A stretch of 64,000 nt of DNA from Clostridium gelidum. GTDB lineage: Bacteria > Bacillota > Clostridia > Clostridiales > Clostridiaceae. Positions 8,011-16,523 of the stretch are shown here, piece by piece. The notes beneath the pieces were generated by a model. It searched no databases, was not told the origin of the DNA, and was given only the letters and a program-made list of their open reading frames with translations. The stretch spans positions 1,187,001 through 1,251,000 of the forward strand of contig NZ_AP024849.1 of assembly GCF_019977655.1 (NCBI RefSeq), in the 5' to 3' direction. A program made the translations under genes and the position numbers. The stretch's first letter is position 1, and each line of letters opens with the position of its first letter.

Positions 8011-9987
8011 ATGGAAAAGGAAAAGTTATGTTGTAGAAAGGGAGAAAAATATCCACACTTGTTTTCTCCTTTTCGAATTGGAAACATACGAATGAAAAAT
8101 CGTATTATAGCAGCACCTACAAGTCCTAGTATGATTACAACAGAGGGTCATTTTACAAAAGAAATGATTGCTTATTTAGAAGAAAAAGCCTTGGGTGGTG
8201 CAAGTGTTGTTACATACGGAGAAGGAATTGTTCATTCAGCAACTGGAAAATCCCATAATAAACAATTACAGCTAGACTCTTTTGGTGTAAAGCAGGGGCT
8301 TGCAGAATGTACAAGGGCAATTCACAATGCTGGTGCCTATGCCAATATCCAGTTGTCACATGGTGGTAAATATGGTGGCCTTGCTAGTGTTGGTGGTGAT
8401 ATGGATTGCTGCACTGTTGCATATGGACCTAGTCATGAAATTACACCAGAAGGTGAAGTTTTTGAAATGCCAAAGGAATTAATTTTAGAAATTGTTGAGT
8501 CCTACAAAAAAGCAGCGAAATTGTGTAAAGATTGTGGATTTGATATGGTTCAGGTTCATGCAGCACATGGATGGCTATTCTCACAGTTTTTATCACCTGT
8601 TATGAATCAAAGAACAGATGAGTTTGGTGGTTCATTAGAAAATCGTCTTAGATTTTTGATCATGGCGCTAGATGCTGTACGTGAAGCGGTTGGTCCTCAT
8701 TTTCCAATTGAACTTCGTCTTTCTGGGGATGATATGACTGAAGTTGGGCTTAATCTTGATGACTGCATTGAAGTAGCAAAAATGGTTGAGGACAAAATTG
8801 ATTTATTTAATATTTCATGTGGAAATCATGAAGATCCTGCAATGTTCTGCAGAACTCATCCGTCGTCTTTCTTCCCAAGAGGAGTTAATGTATATCTTGC
8901 AGCTGAGATAAAAAAACATGTAAAAACACCAGTTGCATGTGTTGGAAGTTTGAATAATCCAGCTCATATGGAGGAAATTATTGCTACTGGACAAGCAGAT
9001 TTTGTGGAAATTGGCCGAGCTTTATTGGCAGATCCGTTTCTACCTAAAAAAGCATTTGAAGGCAATGCTGAGGATATTACACCATGTTTACGTTGTTATG
9101 AATGTTTTGGTGAAACTGGTAAGAGTGAAACAGTAAAGTGTTCAGTTAATCCAACTATGGGGCAGCAATTTCCTGAAAAATCAAAACATAAGACAGCATC
9201 GTATAAGAAAAAAGTCTTGATAGCAGGTGGGGGCGCAGCTGGAATGGAAGCAGCAATTACAGCTGCGCAAAGAGGACATGATGTAACATTAGTTGAGAAG
9301 TCTGATAAATTAGGTGGAAATCTTTATCCGGCTGGTGCTGCATATTTTAAAAAGGATATTATAGATTTTTGTAATGTCTTGATTAAGAGAGTAGAAAATG
9401 CAGGAGTAAAAGTAATTCTGAATACAGAAGTTACAAAAGAATATGTGAAAAAATTTAATTCCGATACATTAATGGTTGCAATAGGTTCAAAGGAACTTGT
9501 ACCACCAATCAAAGGAATAGATTCTCCAAAAGTTATCATGGCTATTGATGCAGAATTGAATCATGATAAGTTAGGTGAGAATGTTGTGATTATGGGAGGC
9601 GGTCTTGTTGGAAGTGAGGCGGCAGTTTCCTTTAAACATGATGGAAAAGAATGTTCAATTATTGAAATGAAAAGTGATGTTGCAGAAGATGTGAATTCAT
9701 TCTATAGAGGAGGCTTAATGGTAGAAGTTGAAAAATCAGCTACTATCTATACAAATACAATTATAAAAGAAATAGTGCCTTCTGGTGTATTATGCACAAA
9801 AAATGGTGAGGAATTTATTATTGAAGCAGATAGTATAGTGTGTGCACTTGGTTTTAGAGCACCATATGATAAAGTAGATGAATTGTGCGATTTAGTAGAT
9901 GAATATTATATTATTGGTGACTGTAAAAATGTTGGACAGATTTATCATGCAGTAAATAATGCATATTATTCAGCAATGATGATATAA
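8011..9987 (+). CDS. Old Yellow Enzyme-type NADH:flavin oxidoreductase (enoate/flavanone-reductase-like)
   Basis: 658 residues. An FMN-binding TIM barrel fills about 1-350, then comes the four-Cys [4Fe-4S] motif Cys359-x2-Cys362-x2-Cys365-x11-Cys377, then a pyridine-nucleotide FAD/NAD module with GGGAAGMEAAITAA (about 405-418) and a second GGGLVGSEAAV (about 529-539). This is the architecture of 2,4-dienoyl-CoA reductase, enoate reductase, BaiCD/BaiH and the flavanone/flavanonol-cleaving reductase of Eubacterium ramulus. GAGGAGG sits before the ATG. Next to a phloretin-hydrolase-like gene, reduction of a flavone or flavanone C=C or C-O bond is the favoured role. Simple enoate reduction remains possible. 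Confidence 0.88.
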   Translation: MEKEKLCCRKGEKYPHLFSPFRIGNIRMKNRIIAAPTSPSMITTEGHFTKEMIAYLEEKALGGASVVTYGEGIVHSATGKSHNKQLQLDSFGVKQGLAECTRAIHNAGAYANIQLSHGGKYGGLASVGGDMDCCTVAYGPSHEITPEGEVFEMPKELILEIVESYKKAAKLCKDCGFDMVQVHAAHGWLFSQFLSPVMNQRTDEFGGSLENRLRFLIMALDAVREAVGPHFPIELRLSGDDMTEVGLNLDDCIEVAKMVEDKIDLFNISCGNHEDPAMFCRTHPSSFFPRGVNVYLAAEIKKHVKTPVACVGSLNNPAHMEEIIATGQADFVEIGRALLADPFLPKKAFEGNAEDITPCLRCYECFGETGKSETVKCSVNPTMGQQFPEKSKHKTASYKKKVLIAGGGAAGMEAAITAAQRGHDVTLVEKSDKLGGNLYPAGAAYFKKDIIDFCNVLIKRVENAGVKVILNTEVTKEYVKKFNSDTLMVAIGSKELVPPIKGIDSPKVIMAIDAELNHDKLGENVVIMGGGLVGSEAAVSFKHDGKECSIIEMKSDVAEDVNSFYRGGLMVEVEKSATIYTNTIIKEIVPSGVLCTKNGEEFIIEADSIVCALGFRAPYDKVDELCDLVDEYYIIGDCKNVGQIYHAVNNAYYSAMMI

Positions 9988-10036
9988 AAGTAAGAAGATA
10001 GTAAAGGAGCTATTGTATTAGCTATAAAATTAAAAA

Positions 10037-10078
10037 AGTAAGATATATATGATTTGTTCATTATATATCTTACTCTTT
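10037..10078. terminator. bidirectional terminator between convergent genes
   Basis: AGTAAGATATATATGA (10037-10052) pairs with TCATTATATATCTTACT (10058-10074) with one bulge; A run on the left, T run on the right. It separates the ene-reductase gene from the LacI gene that points toward it. Confidence 0.85.
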
Positions 10079-10080
10079 TA

Positions 10081-11085
10081 TTATATTTCTTTTGAAGTTG
10101 ATTCTCTAACTATAAGTTGGTGCTCAATATAAATTTTTCTTCCTCTAGATAGCTCTCCATTAATTAAAGATACAAGCATTTTGATAGTTTCAGAGCCAAT
10201 TTCTTTAAATGATTGATCTACAGTTGTGATTGGAGGATCAAAAAATTCTGAAATTTCAGAATTATCAATACCAGCAACAGAAATTTCATCAGGAATTGAT
10301 ATTTCAGCCTTTTTTAACTTGTAAATACATCCTATAGCTAGATTATCACTTATGCAAAAAATCGCATCAGGTCTATTTTCTAAAGCAAGAATTTTTTTTG
10401 TAGCATCACTTCCTCCATCTATTGTGAAGTCAACATGAAATATTAAAGAGTCATCACAAGGAAGATTATTATCTCTTAAAGCATCCATATAACCTTTTTC
10501 TCGTTCACGTTCGAAATGTACAATTTTACCTTCAGTTGCCCCAGAAATAATAGCAATTCTTTTCTTGCCAGTTTGAATAATATGAGAAACTACATCATAA
10601 GCGATTGTACGATCATCAGCAGAAACAATATAATTATCAATTGTATCTAAAAGTGGCTTACCGATTTGAACTACTGGATAATGACTAATTATTTGTTTAA
10701 ATTCATTATTGCTTTCTGATATATCTAACAAGATAATTCCTGCAATAATATTATTTTTTAGTATATTAACAACTTCTTTTGCGCCTTCTGTACTACTTGG
10801 ATTGCTGCAATAATGGTAGATAATATGATATCCCAGCTCACAAGCAGTATCTTGAAAACTATTAAATAAATCTTCAAGAAGAGTACCAGTAATAACTAAA
10901 ATAACTTTTAAGTTAGTACGTTTTACTTCTTTATTTTTAGCACTGACCTTATAACCAACCTTATCGATAGCAGCACGAACACGTTCGCGTTTTTCTTCTG
11001 TAACCATAAAACTATTATTTAATACACGTGAAACTGTTGCAACGGAAACGTCTGCCTCTTTTGCAACGTCTATAACTGTTGCCAT
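10081..11085 (-). CDS. LacI-family transcriptional repressor
   Basis: 334 residues: an N-terminal LacI HTH (ATVIDVAKEADVSVATVSRVLNN split over residues 2-24, with the usual hinge helix near 50-60), followed by a periplasmic-binding-protein-like effector domain (about 60-330). A strong AAGGAGG precedes the ATG. It is divergent from the 11495-17576 operon and separated from it by about 400 nt that hold palindromic candidate operators with a central CG (11214-11228 and 11437-11450). It most likely represses that operon and itself in the absence of a sugar-derived inducer. Regulation is inferred from position and family. Confidence 0.93.
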   Translation of the reverse strand: MATVIDVAKEADVSVATVSRVLNNSFMVTEEKRERVRAAIDKVGYKVSAKNKEVKRTNLKVILVITGTLLEDLFNSFQDTACELGYHIIYHYCSNPSSTEGAKEVVNILKNNIIAGIILLDISESNNEFKQIISHYPVVQIGKPLLDTIDNYIVSADDRTIAYDVVSHIIQTGKKRIAIISGATEGKIVHFEREREKGYMDALRDNNLPCDDSLIFHVDFTIDGGSDATKKILALENRPDAIFCISDNLAIGCIYKLKKAEISIPDEISVAGIDNSEISEFFDPPITTVDQSFKEIGSETIKMLVSLINGELSRGRKIYIEHQLIVRESTSKEI

Positions 11086-11213
11086 AATATTCCCTCCTTA
11101 AATTAGTGAAATTATAAAGTTTTTAATAACATAGTGTTGAATTACTTCCTATTTATATATCAAATATTGAAATAGTTACAGAATTAATTGAAAAATTTCA
11201 ATATGACAACTTT

Positions 11214-11228
11214 GTAAAACGTTTGTAA
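11214..11228. promoter_or_regulatory. LacI-type operator candidate
   Basis: GTAAAACGTTTGTAA contains the perfect palindrome AAACGTTT with the central CG expected of LacI-family sites. It lies about 130 bp upstream of the LacI start codon, a suitable place for autoregulation. Confidence 0.45.
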
Positions 11229-11323
11229 TAAATTATAGTATATATGAAAATTAAAAGCAATAGATCATTGCAAATAGAGATTTATATAGAGCTCAGAATC
11301 AAATAAAATAAGTTAAAAATAAA

Positions 11324-11371
11324 ATTTACAGAAAAAAATAAGAAAATTACAACTTTTTTCTGTAAAAAGTT
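11324..11371. promoter_or_regulatory. paired TTTTTTCTG motifs at the -35 region
   Basis: ATTTACAGAAAAAAA (11324-11338, motif on the minus strand) and AACTTTTTTCTGTAAAAAGTT (11351-11371); the latter has AACTTTTT/AAAAAGTT arms. The second copy touches the -35 box, so a bound protein would act on this promoter directly. Confidence 0.45.
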
Positions 11372-11398
11372 TGACTTTGTATGAAAAAATGATATAAT
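11371..11398 (+). promoter_or_regulatory. sigma-A promoter of the electron-transfer/CGD operon
   Basis: TTGACT at 11371-11376, 16-nt spacer, perfect TATAAT at 11393-11398. Transcription would begin near 11405, about 90 nt ahead of the first start codon and just upstream of the TGAAAACGATAAGA site at 11437, which could act as a roadblock operator. Confidence 0.75.
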
Positions 11399-11436
11399 TA
11401 AATTATAAAATGTAGCGAAAAATAAATGTTATTTAA

Positions 11437-11450
11437 TGAAAACGATAAGA
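11437..11450 (+). promoter_or_regulatory. cre/LacI-like operator downstream of the promoter
   Basis: TGAAAACGATAAGA shares TGAAAACGATA with the site at 1586 and is close to the site at 44955. CcpA or the adjacent LacI repressor could bind. Confidence 0.45.
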
Positions 11451-11494
11451 TAAGTTTAAGGGACATTTAGTGTAAATGAATGGAGGTATTTGAT

Positions 11495-13624
11495 TTGAAA
11501 GACATTAACATAACGATTGATGGAAAAAAAATTATAACTAAAGAAGGCAAAAACGTATTGGATTGTGCGTTGGAATCAGGTATATACATACCACACTTAT
11601 GTCACCATCCTGACTTACCAGAACTTGGAGCATGCAGACTTTGCATTGTTGAGCATAATGGAGAAATAGTTATAAGCTGTACATTAAAAGCTCAAGATGG
11701 AATGGATATTAAAACACAAAGCGAACAAATTAATAAGAAACGTCAGCTTGCTATGGAATTAATTCTTGCAGCGCATCCTGAAGAATGCTCTACTTGTCCT
11801 AAATATGGAAAGTGTGAGTTACAAGTTTTAATTCAATATTTAGGGGTTGGACCTGAGCGGTTAAGGATGAGAGTGAAACCGTTTCCTAAAAATACCACTA
11901 ATCCATTATTTGATCATGATATGACTAGATGTGTATTATGTGGAAGATGCGCTAGGGTATGCCAGAAAGTTCGAAAAGTTAATGCTATAGATTATCAAAA
12001 GAAAAATAATGAAGTTTATATTGGTGCACCACATGAAAAATTGCTTATAGATGCAGATTGTAGATTTTGTGGAGCTTGCGTTGAAATTTGTCCTACAGGT
12101 GCTTTAATGGATAAAAAAGAACTAATTGATCTTAATAAAAATAAAGACACATCATTAGTACCATGTAGAAATACTTGTCCAGCAGGAACAGATATTCCTA
12201 CATATATAAGACTTGTAAATGAAGGCAAATATTCAGAAGCAACAGCCGTTATTAGAGAAAAGCTTCCTATACCTAAAATATTAGGACATATTTGCAGCCA
12301 TCCATGTGAATCAGAGTGCCGTAGAGGAGGTGTAAATGAAGCAGTATCCATTAGAGAATTAAAACTTTTTGCTGTAGAACATGATGAAAAAGAAATTTGG
12401 AAGAAAAATAGAAAACAGCTTCATGCTACTGGTAAAAAGGTTGGTATAATTGGTGCAGGTCCAGCAGGATTAAGTGCAGCATATTATCTGAAAAAACAAG
12501 GACATGATGTAACAGTTTATGAAGCACTTCCTTATGCTGGTGGTATGACAAGAGTAGGAATTCCAGAGTATCGTCTGCCAAGAAATATAATAGAAGAAGA
12601 AGCTAATCTTATTAAAGAAATAGGAGTGGAAATTGTTACTAATACAAGAATAGAAAAATTTGAATCATTATTAAATGATGGATATGATGCAGTATTAGCA
12701 GCAATTGGAGCACATAAAGGTATACGCTTGCCGATTGAAGGAAATGATTTAGAAGGAGTATTAGTTAATTCAGATTTTCTAAGAGCTGTAAGTTTAAATG
12801 AAGAAGTAAAGATTGGTGATAAGGTAATAGTTCTTGGTGGTGGAAATGTTGCTTTTGACTGTGCACGTACTGCAGTAAGGCTTGGAGCAAAAAAAGTTCA
12901 TTTGGCATGTTTAGAAAATGAACAAAATATACCAGCTTCAGAAGATGAAGTAAAAGCAGGAATTGAAGAAGGTATTGCTATTCACTATTCAAAATCCTTT
13001 GGAAAGATTTTAGGTGAAGAAGGTAAGGTTGCAGGTATTGAATTTATTAATGTTGAATCAATGTCATTCGATGAGAATAGAAGACTTACAATAAATTTAG
13101 TTGAAGGATCAAATCATATTCTTGAAGTTGATCAAATTATATTTGCAACTGGGCAAAGACCAGAAATTGATGAAAACAGCGGTCTTGAATTAGGCAGAGG
13201 AAATACAATTGTTGTAAATGATATACAAGAAACAAATAAAAAAGGTGTTTTTGGTGCGGGAGATGCAATTTATGGTACTAATTCTGTAGTAAAAGCTGTT
13301 GCTTCAGGCAGAGATGCTGCTAAAGCCATAGATAAATTTTTAGGCGGAGATGGAAATATAGATGAACATCTTATTGATGTAGACGAGCCTAATAAATGTA
13401 TAGGGAAAAAAGCAGGATTTGGATATGAAGAAAGAATTATTCCTAATGAAATTGATGTGAATTCACGAAAAGTTAATTTTAGCATAGCAGAAAATAGATT
13501 TACATGTGAACAAGCAAATAAAGAAAGCAGCAGATGCTTACAATGCGATTTGCGTTTAGGAATATCAAAACCTAAAACTTGGAATGATTTTGCTGGAATT
13601 ACTATTGAAAGGGGCAACGATTAA
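11495..13624 (+). CDS. NuoG-like/GltD-like iron-sulfur flavoprotein (NAD(P)H electron-transfer subunit)
   Basis: About 709 residues. The frame is open from an ATG at 11480, but that ATG overlaps the GGAGG; the TTG at 11495, 8 nt after it, is the better start (MKDINITIDGKK). Domains in order: plant-type [2Fe-2S] domain (Cys in CHHPDLPELGACRLC), NuoG-type His/Cys cluster (HPEECSTCPKYGKC), two [4Fe-4S] motifs (CVLCGRCARVC, CRFCGACVEIC), then a glutamate-synthase-small-subunit-like module with CRNTCPAG and CSHPCESECRRG, an FAD loop (GIIGAGPAGLSAAYYL) and a second nucleotide loop (VLGGGNVAFDCA). It has no molybdopterin domain. Such fusions shuttle electrons between NAD(P)H and partner reductases. 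First gene of the operon ending with the C-glycoside deglycosidase. Confidence 0.88.
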   Translation: MKDINITIDGKKIITKEGKNVLDCALESGIYIPHLCHHPDLPELGACRLCIVEHNGEIVISCTLKAQDGMDIKTQSEQINKKRQLAMELILAAHPEECSTCPKYGKCELQVLIQYLGVGPERLRMRVKPFPKNTTNPLFDHDMTRCVLCGRCARVCQKVRKVNAIDYQKKNNEVYIGAPHEKLLIDADCRFCGACVEICPTGALMDKKELIDLNKNKDTSLVPCRNTCPAGTDIPTYIRLVNEGKYSEATAVIREKLPIPKILGHICSHPCESECRRGGVNEAVSIRELKLFAVEHDEKEIWKKNRKQLHATGKKVGIIGAGPAGLSAAYYLKKQGHDVTVYEALPYAGGMTRVGIPEYRLPRNIIEEEANLIKEIGVEIVTNTRIEKFESLLNDGYDAVLAAIGAHKGIRLPIEGNDLEGVLVNSDFLRAVSLNEEVKIGDKVIVLGGGNVAFDCARTAVRLGAKKVHLACLENEQNIPASEDEVKAGIEEGIAIHYSKSFGKILGEEGKVAGIEFINVESMSFDENRRLTINLVEGSNHILEVDQIIFATGQRPEIDENSGLELGRGNTIVVNDIQETNKKGVFGAGDAIYGTNSVVKAVASGRDAAKAIDKFLGGDGNIDEHLIDVDEPNKCIGKKAGFGYEERIIPNEIDVNSRKVNFSIAENRFTCEQANKESSRCLQCDLRLGISKPKTWNDFAGITIERGND

Positions 13625-13626
13625 CT

Positions 13627-14940
13627 ATGATAAATGAATTTAAACCAATTCTTATGCGTAACTTTAATACAAATAATTTAGAATCTAAAGGATTATCTAA
13701 AGTAATAAATTTATCATCACAAGAAATAATAGATAGAATTGAGAAAATTCAGTTAAAAGAATGTGGTGTGTATTCAGAAAGCGTTGCTGATAAATGGAAA
13801 AAAATAATTTCTGCACCTAAAAATGAAGAAAAAAAGCTGATTACTGGTTTTAATAACATAGATAATTCGTATGTTTCCATATGTCTTCTTGAAAATGATC
13901 CAGCTAATGTTTTTGGGGGGATGGCAATATTAGGTAGAGCAGTAGATATTTCTAAGGGAGTTCTATATATTCCAGAAGAGAAGGCAAATTTAAAAGAAGT
14001 TTTGGAAAATAGAATAAAAGAAATAGAGTTATTTGGTTTTGAAGTCGAAATTGCAATTGGAAAAATTGATGTGAGGCAAGTAGAAGATTATGATTTGGTA
14101 CATCATATTGATACTATGGCATCTATTGCAGCATATTTCGATGTAGAAGAAGAGTATGTTCCTTCAAAAATTGTTTCAGTAACTGGAGCTGTAAAAAAGC
14201 CGGGTGTTGGAGAAATACCTGAAAATACTAATGTAATAGCAATAGTTGAGAAAATTTCAGGAGGGTTTGAAGGAGAAATTCAAGCAATTGTCCTTGGGGG
14301 CAAAAGTGGAAAGTGTATTGCTGAGTCTGAAGCTGAGAAAACTATTTTTGAAGGCAACAGTACTAATGAAATTATTGCATTAAATAAAACAGAATGTATT
14401 GTAGATTTTGCAAAACAAGGAATTATAAAAATGTATGAAGGTACTTGTGGAAAATGTACCTTCTGTAGAGAAGGATTATATCAATTAAAGCAAATGATTT
14501 CAGATGCTACAGAAGGAAAAGGTAAAGCTGAAGATCTTGAATTAATAGAAGAGATTGCTAATGAAGTATCCGAAGAAACTTTATGCAGCTATGGACAAAA
14601 ATCAACTGAATTTGTAAAAACATCAATGCTGTTATTCAAATCTAACTATGAATCACATATTAAAAGAAAAAAATGTCCTGTTGATTTATGTGGAAATTCT
14701 CAAAATATTGCTATAAAAGGTGATATTTGTGATGGATGTGGGGAATGTGTTGATGTATGTGATTTTGATGCAATTGAAGGAAAAAGTGGATATATTCATA
14801 TGATTGATGAGTTTGACTGTACAAAATGTGGTAAATGTATAGATATTTGTCCAGTTTCTGCAATAGTAAAAATTTTAGGAAATAAAGCTGTGGGGCCAGA
14901 TAAGCTTACACGTGTTGGAAAATGGAAAAAGAGAAGATAG
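13627..14940 (+). CDS. NuoF-like iron-sulfur protein with C-terminal ferredoxin domain, degenerate N-terminus
   Basis: 437 residues starting 2 nt after the previous stop. It has an SLBB segment (about 179-205), the NuoF N3-cluster cysteines (Cys274, Cys277, Cys280 in GTCGKCTFCREG and Cys320) and a C-terminal 2[4Fe-4S] ferredoxin (CDGCGECVDVC about 368-378; CTKCGKCIDIC about 398-408). The usual glycine-rich FMN/NADH loop of NuoF/HydB (GRGGAGFPTG) is not present; at the matching place is SESVADKWKKI. It may therefore have lost flavin/NADH binding and work as an electron conduit between the 11495 product and a terminal reductase such as the ene-reductase (8011), the flavodoxin-like protein (15050) or the flavoprotein (19570). 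Function inferred. Confidence 0.82.
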   Translation: MINEFKPILMRNFNTNNLESKGLSKVINLSSQEIIDRIEKIQLKECGVYSESVADKWKKIISAPKNEEKKLITGFNNIDNSYVSICLLENDPANVFGGMAILGRAVDISKGVLYIPEEKANLKEVLENRIKEIELFGFEVEIAIGKIDVRQVEDYDLVHHIDTMASIAAYFDVEEEYVPSKIVSVTGAVKKPGVGEIPENTNVIAIVEKISGGFEGEIQAIVLGGKSGKCIAESEAEKTIFEGNSTNEIIALNKTECIVDFAKQGIIKMYEGTCGKCTFCREGLYQLKQMISDATEGKGKAEDLELIEEIANEVSEETLCSYGQKSTEFVKTSMLLFKSNYESHIKRKKCPVDLCGNSQNIAIKGDICDGCGECVDVCDFDAIEGKSGYIHMIDEFDCTKCGKCIDICPVSAIVKILGNKAVGPDKLTRVGKWKKRR

Positions 14941-15049
14941 TATTTAAAAATTTGAGTGCTATAATAATTGGCTATCAAATAAAATAATTTATATAAAAAA
15001 TAAATAACTGATGACTTAGATTAGTCATATTAAAGAAAGGAAGAAAAAA

Positions 15050-16000
15050 ATGAAAGTATTAGGAATATCTTTTGGAAGAAAAATGAAATGTGGAGACCTT
15101 TTAGTAAAGGAGGCTCTTTTTAAATCTAAAGACGCAGGTGCTGATGTTCAATTTATAAATGCTGTTAATATGAATATTCAACACTGTAAAGGCTGTGGGG
15201 CTTGTAGTGCAGCAAGAGACAATGGTAAACAAATTAAATGTATTATAAAAGATGATTATCAAGTATTAGAAGATGCTGTTTTAGATGCAGATGCTGTAAT
15301 AATAGCAGCACCAGTATATGCAGTAGGACCATCAGGTCAATTTAAAAATTTCGTTGATCGTTTTGGACCGGCTCATGACAGGCCAGCTCTTGAAGCAGAA
15401 CAAAATAAGCGTATCGCAGCAGGTACAGAATTATTAGATGAACGTTCATTTAGAGATAAATATGTTGGATTAATATCTGTTGGTGGCGCAAGTACACAAA
15501 ACTGGGTATCTTTAGGATTACCAACAATGAATTTATTCACTTTCTCATTAATGATGAAAGTTGTAGGTCAAATAGATGCTTATGATATGGGAAGAACAGC
15601 TAATCCTCTTTTAGATCAAAACTTAATGGATAGAGTAGGAGAATTAGGAAAAAGAGTTGCTGAAGCAGTTGGAAAACCATATGACGAAGTTGAATGGTTT
15701 GGTGAAGAAGGTACTTGTCCAGTTTGTCACTGTAATTTGATTAGTGTAACTAAAACAACAACAGTTGAATGTCCAATCTGTGGAATAGAAGGTCATTTAT
15801 CTGTAGATGGTGATAAAGTAAATATTGAATTTAGTAAAGAACAACAAAATCGTGCAAGAGGAACTGCGAATGGATTGAAAGAACATTATGATGAAATTCA
15901 AAATATGATAAAAGTTCTAATACCAAAATTACAAGCAAATAAAGAAACTTTACCTAAAATGTTAGAAAAATATAAGAATTTTGATGAATTAACTAAATAG
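15050..16000 (+). CDS. flavodoxin-fold NAD(P)H-dependent FMN reductase with Cys motifs
   Basis: 316 residues. Residues 1-180 look like the NADPH-dependent FMN reductase/iron-sulfur flavoprotein fold (MKVLGISFGRKMKCGDLL, then APVYAVGPSGQFKNFVDRFG near 85-105). A CKGCGAC plus later Cys (about 46-63) could hold a metal cluster as in iron-sulfur flavoproteins. The C-terminal third has a zinc-ribbon pattern CPVCHC...CPIC (about 223-245) and a charged helix. AAAGGAAG precedes the ATG. It lies between the NuoF-like gene and the C-glycoside deglycosidase genes on the same strand with no terminator in between. It may deliver reduced flavin or electrons to a reductase of the pathway; this is inference. 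Confidence 0.78.
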   Translation: MKVLGISFGRKMKCGDLLVKEALFKSKDAGADVQFINAVNMNIQHCKGCGACSAARDNGKQIKCIIKDDYQVLEDAVLDADAVIIAAPVYAVGPSGQFKNFVDRFGPAHDRPALEAEQNKRIAAGTELLDERSFRDKYVGLISVGGASTQNWVSLGLPTMNLFTFSLMMKVVGQIDAYDMGRTANPLLDQNLMDRVGELGKRVAEAVGKPYDEVEWFGEEGTCPVCHCNLISVTKTTTVECPICGIEGHLSVDGDKVNIEFSKEQQNRARGTANGLKEHYDEIQNMIKVLIPKLQANKETLPKMLEKYKNFDELTK

Positions 16001-16121
16001 TTTAGATGCAAGATTTAAGTATTAATAAACATCAATTGTATTGAGCATAATTTTTAAATCTAGAGAAAATTGGTATTGATATAAAAATATAATTATAGAA
16101 AAATTGGAGGGAGATAGGAAT

Positions 16122-16511
16122 ATGTTTGCAAGACATATGTATAATCCAGAAGGGTTTAAAATCACAGTATTGGATAATGAAGTTATAGGATTTCAATTTG
16201 ACATGAGAATTCAATATTATCGTGGAATTACACTTTCTATTATAAGAAATATTGAAGTTGAGGTGGATGGTGAAACATATCCACGTGAAGATATTCGTTT
16301 TACTGTAAATGGTGAAACATTTACTTTAGAAGAAATGCGTACAGTTATAGATAATCGTTGGCTATTTGGACAATTTGCTACAGTTACTGTAATGAAACAA
16401 GGTGGACTTAAAGCTGGGAATCATCATATTAAATGTACTCAAACTATTGCACCATCATATATGCCATTTCTTTTAGTACATCCTGGTGAATATGATTTTG
16501 AAATTAGATAG
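16122..16511 (+). CDS. C-glycoside deglycosidase beta subunit (DUF6379 family)
   Basis: 129 residues. A longer frame opens at a TTG (16104), but GGAGGGA at 16106-16112 gives the ATG at 16122 (MFARHMYN) with 9-nt spacing. The sequence shows the beta-rich pattern of the small subunit of C-glycoside deglycosidases (DfgB, DgpB and CarC relatives), including FDMRIQYYRGITLSIIRNIE (about 21-40) followed by VEVDGE. In known systems this subunit forms a complex with a TIM-barrel alpha subunit and is required for activity. Here the alpha subunit gene follows after 12 nt, which strongly supports the call. No signal peptide: cytoplasmic. It carries no obvious catalytic residues of its own. Confidence 0.88.
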   Translation: MFARHMYNPEGFKITVLDNEVIGFQFDMRIQYYRGITLSIIRNIEVEVDGETYPREDIRFTVNGETFTLEEMRTVIDNRWLFGQFATVTVMKQGGLKAGNHHIKCTQTIAPSYMPFLLVHPGEYDFEIR

Positions 16512-16523
16512 GAGGAAATAACA

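Larger units (their letters stand above)
11086..11494. other. divergent control region between lacI-type gene and electron-transfer/CGD operon
   Basis: No gene. Contents: candidate operator 11214-11228, two CTTTTTTCTG-type motifs (11324-11338 and 11351-11371), a sigma-A promoter at 11371-11398, and a cre/LacI-like site at 11437-11450. Confidence 0.7.
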
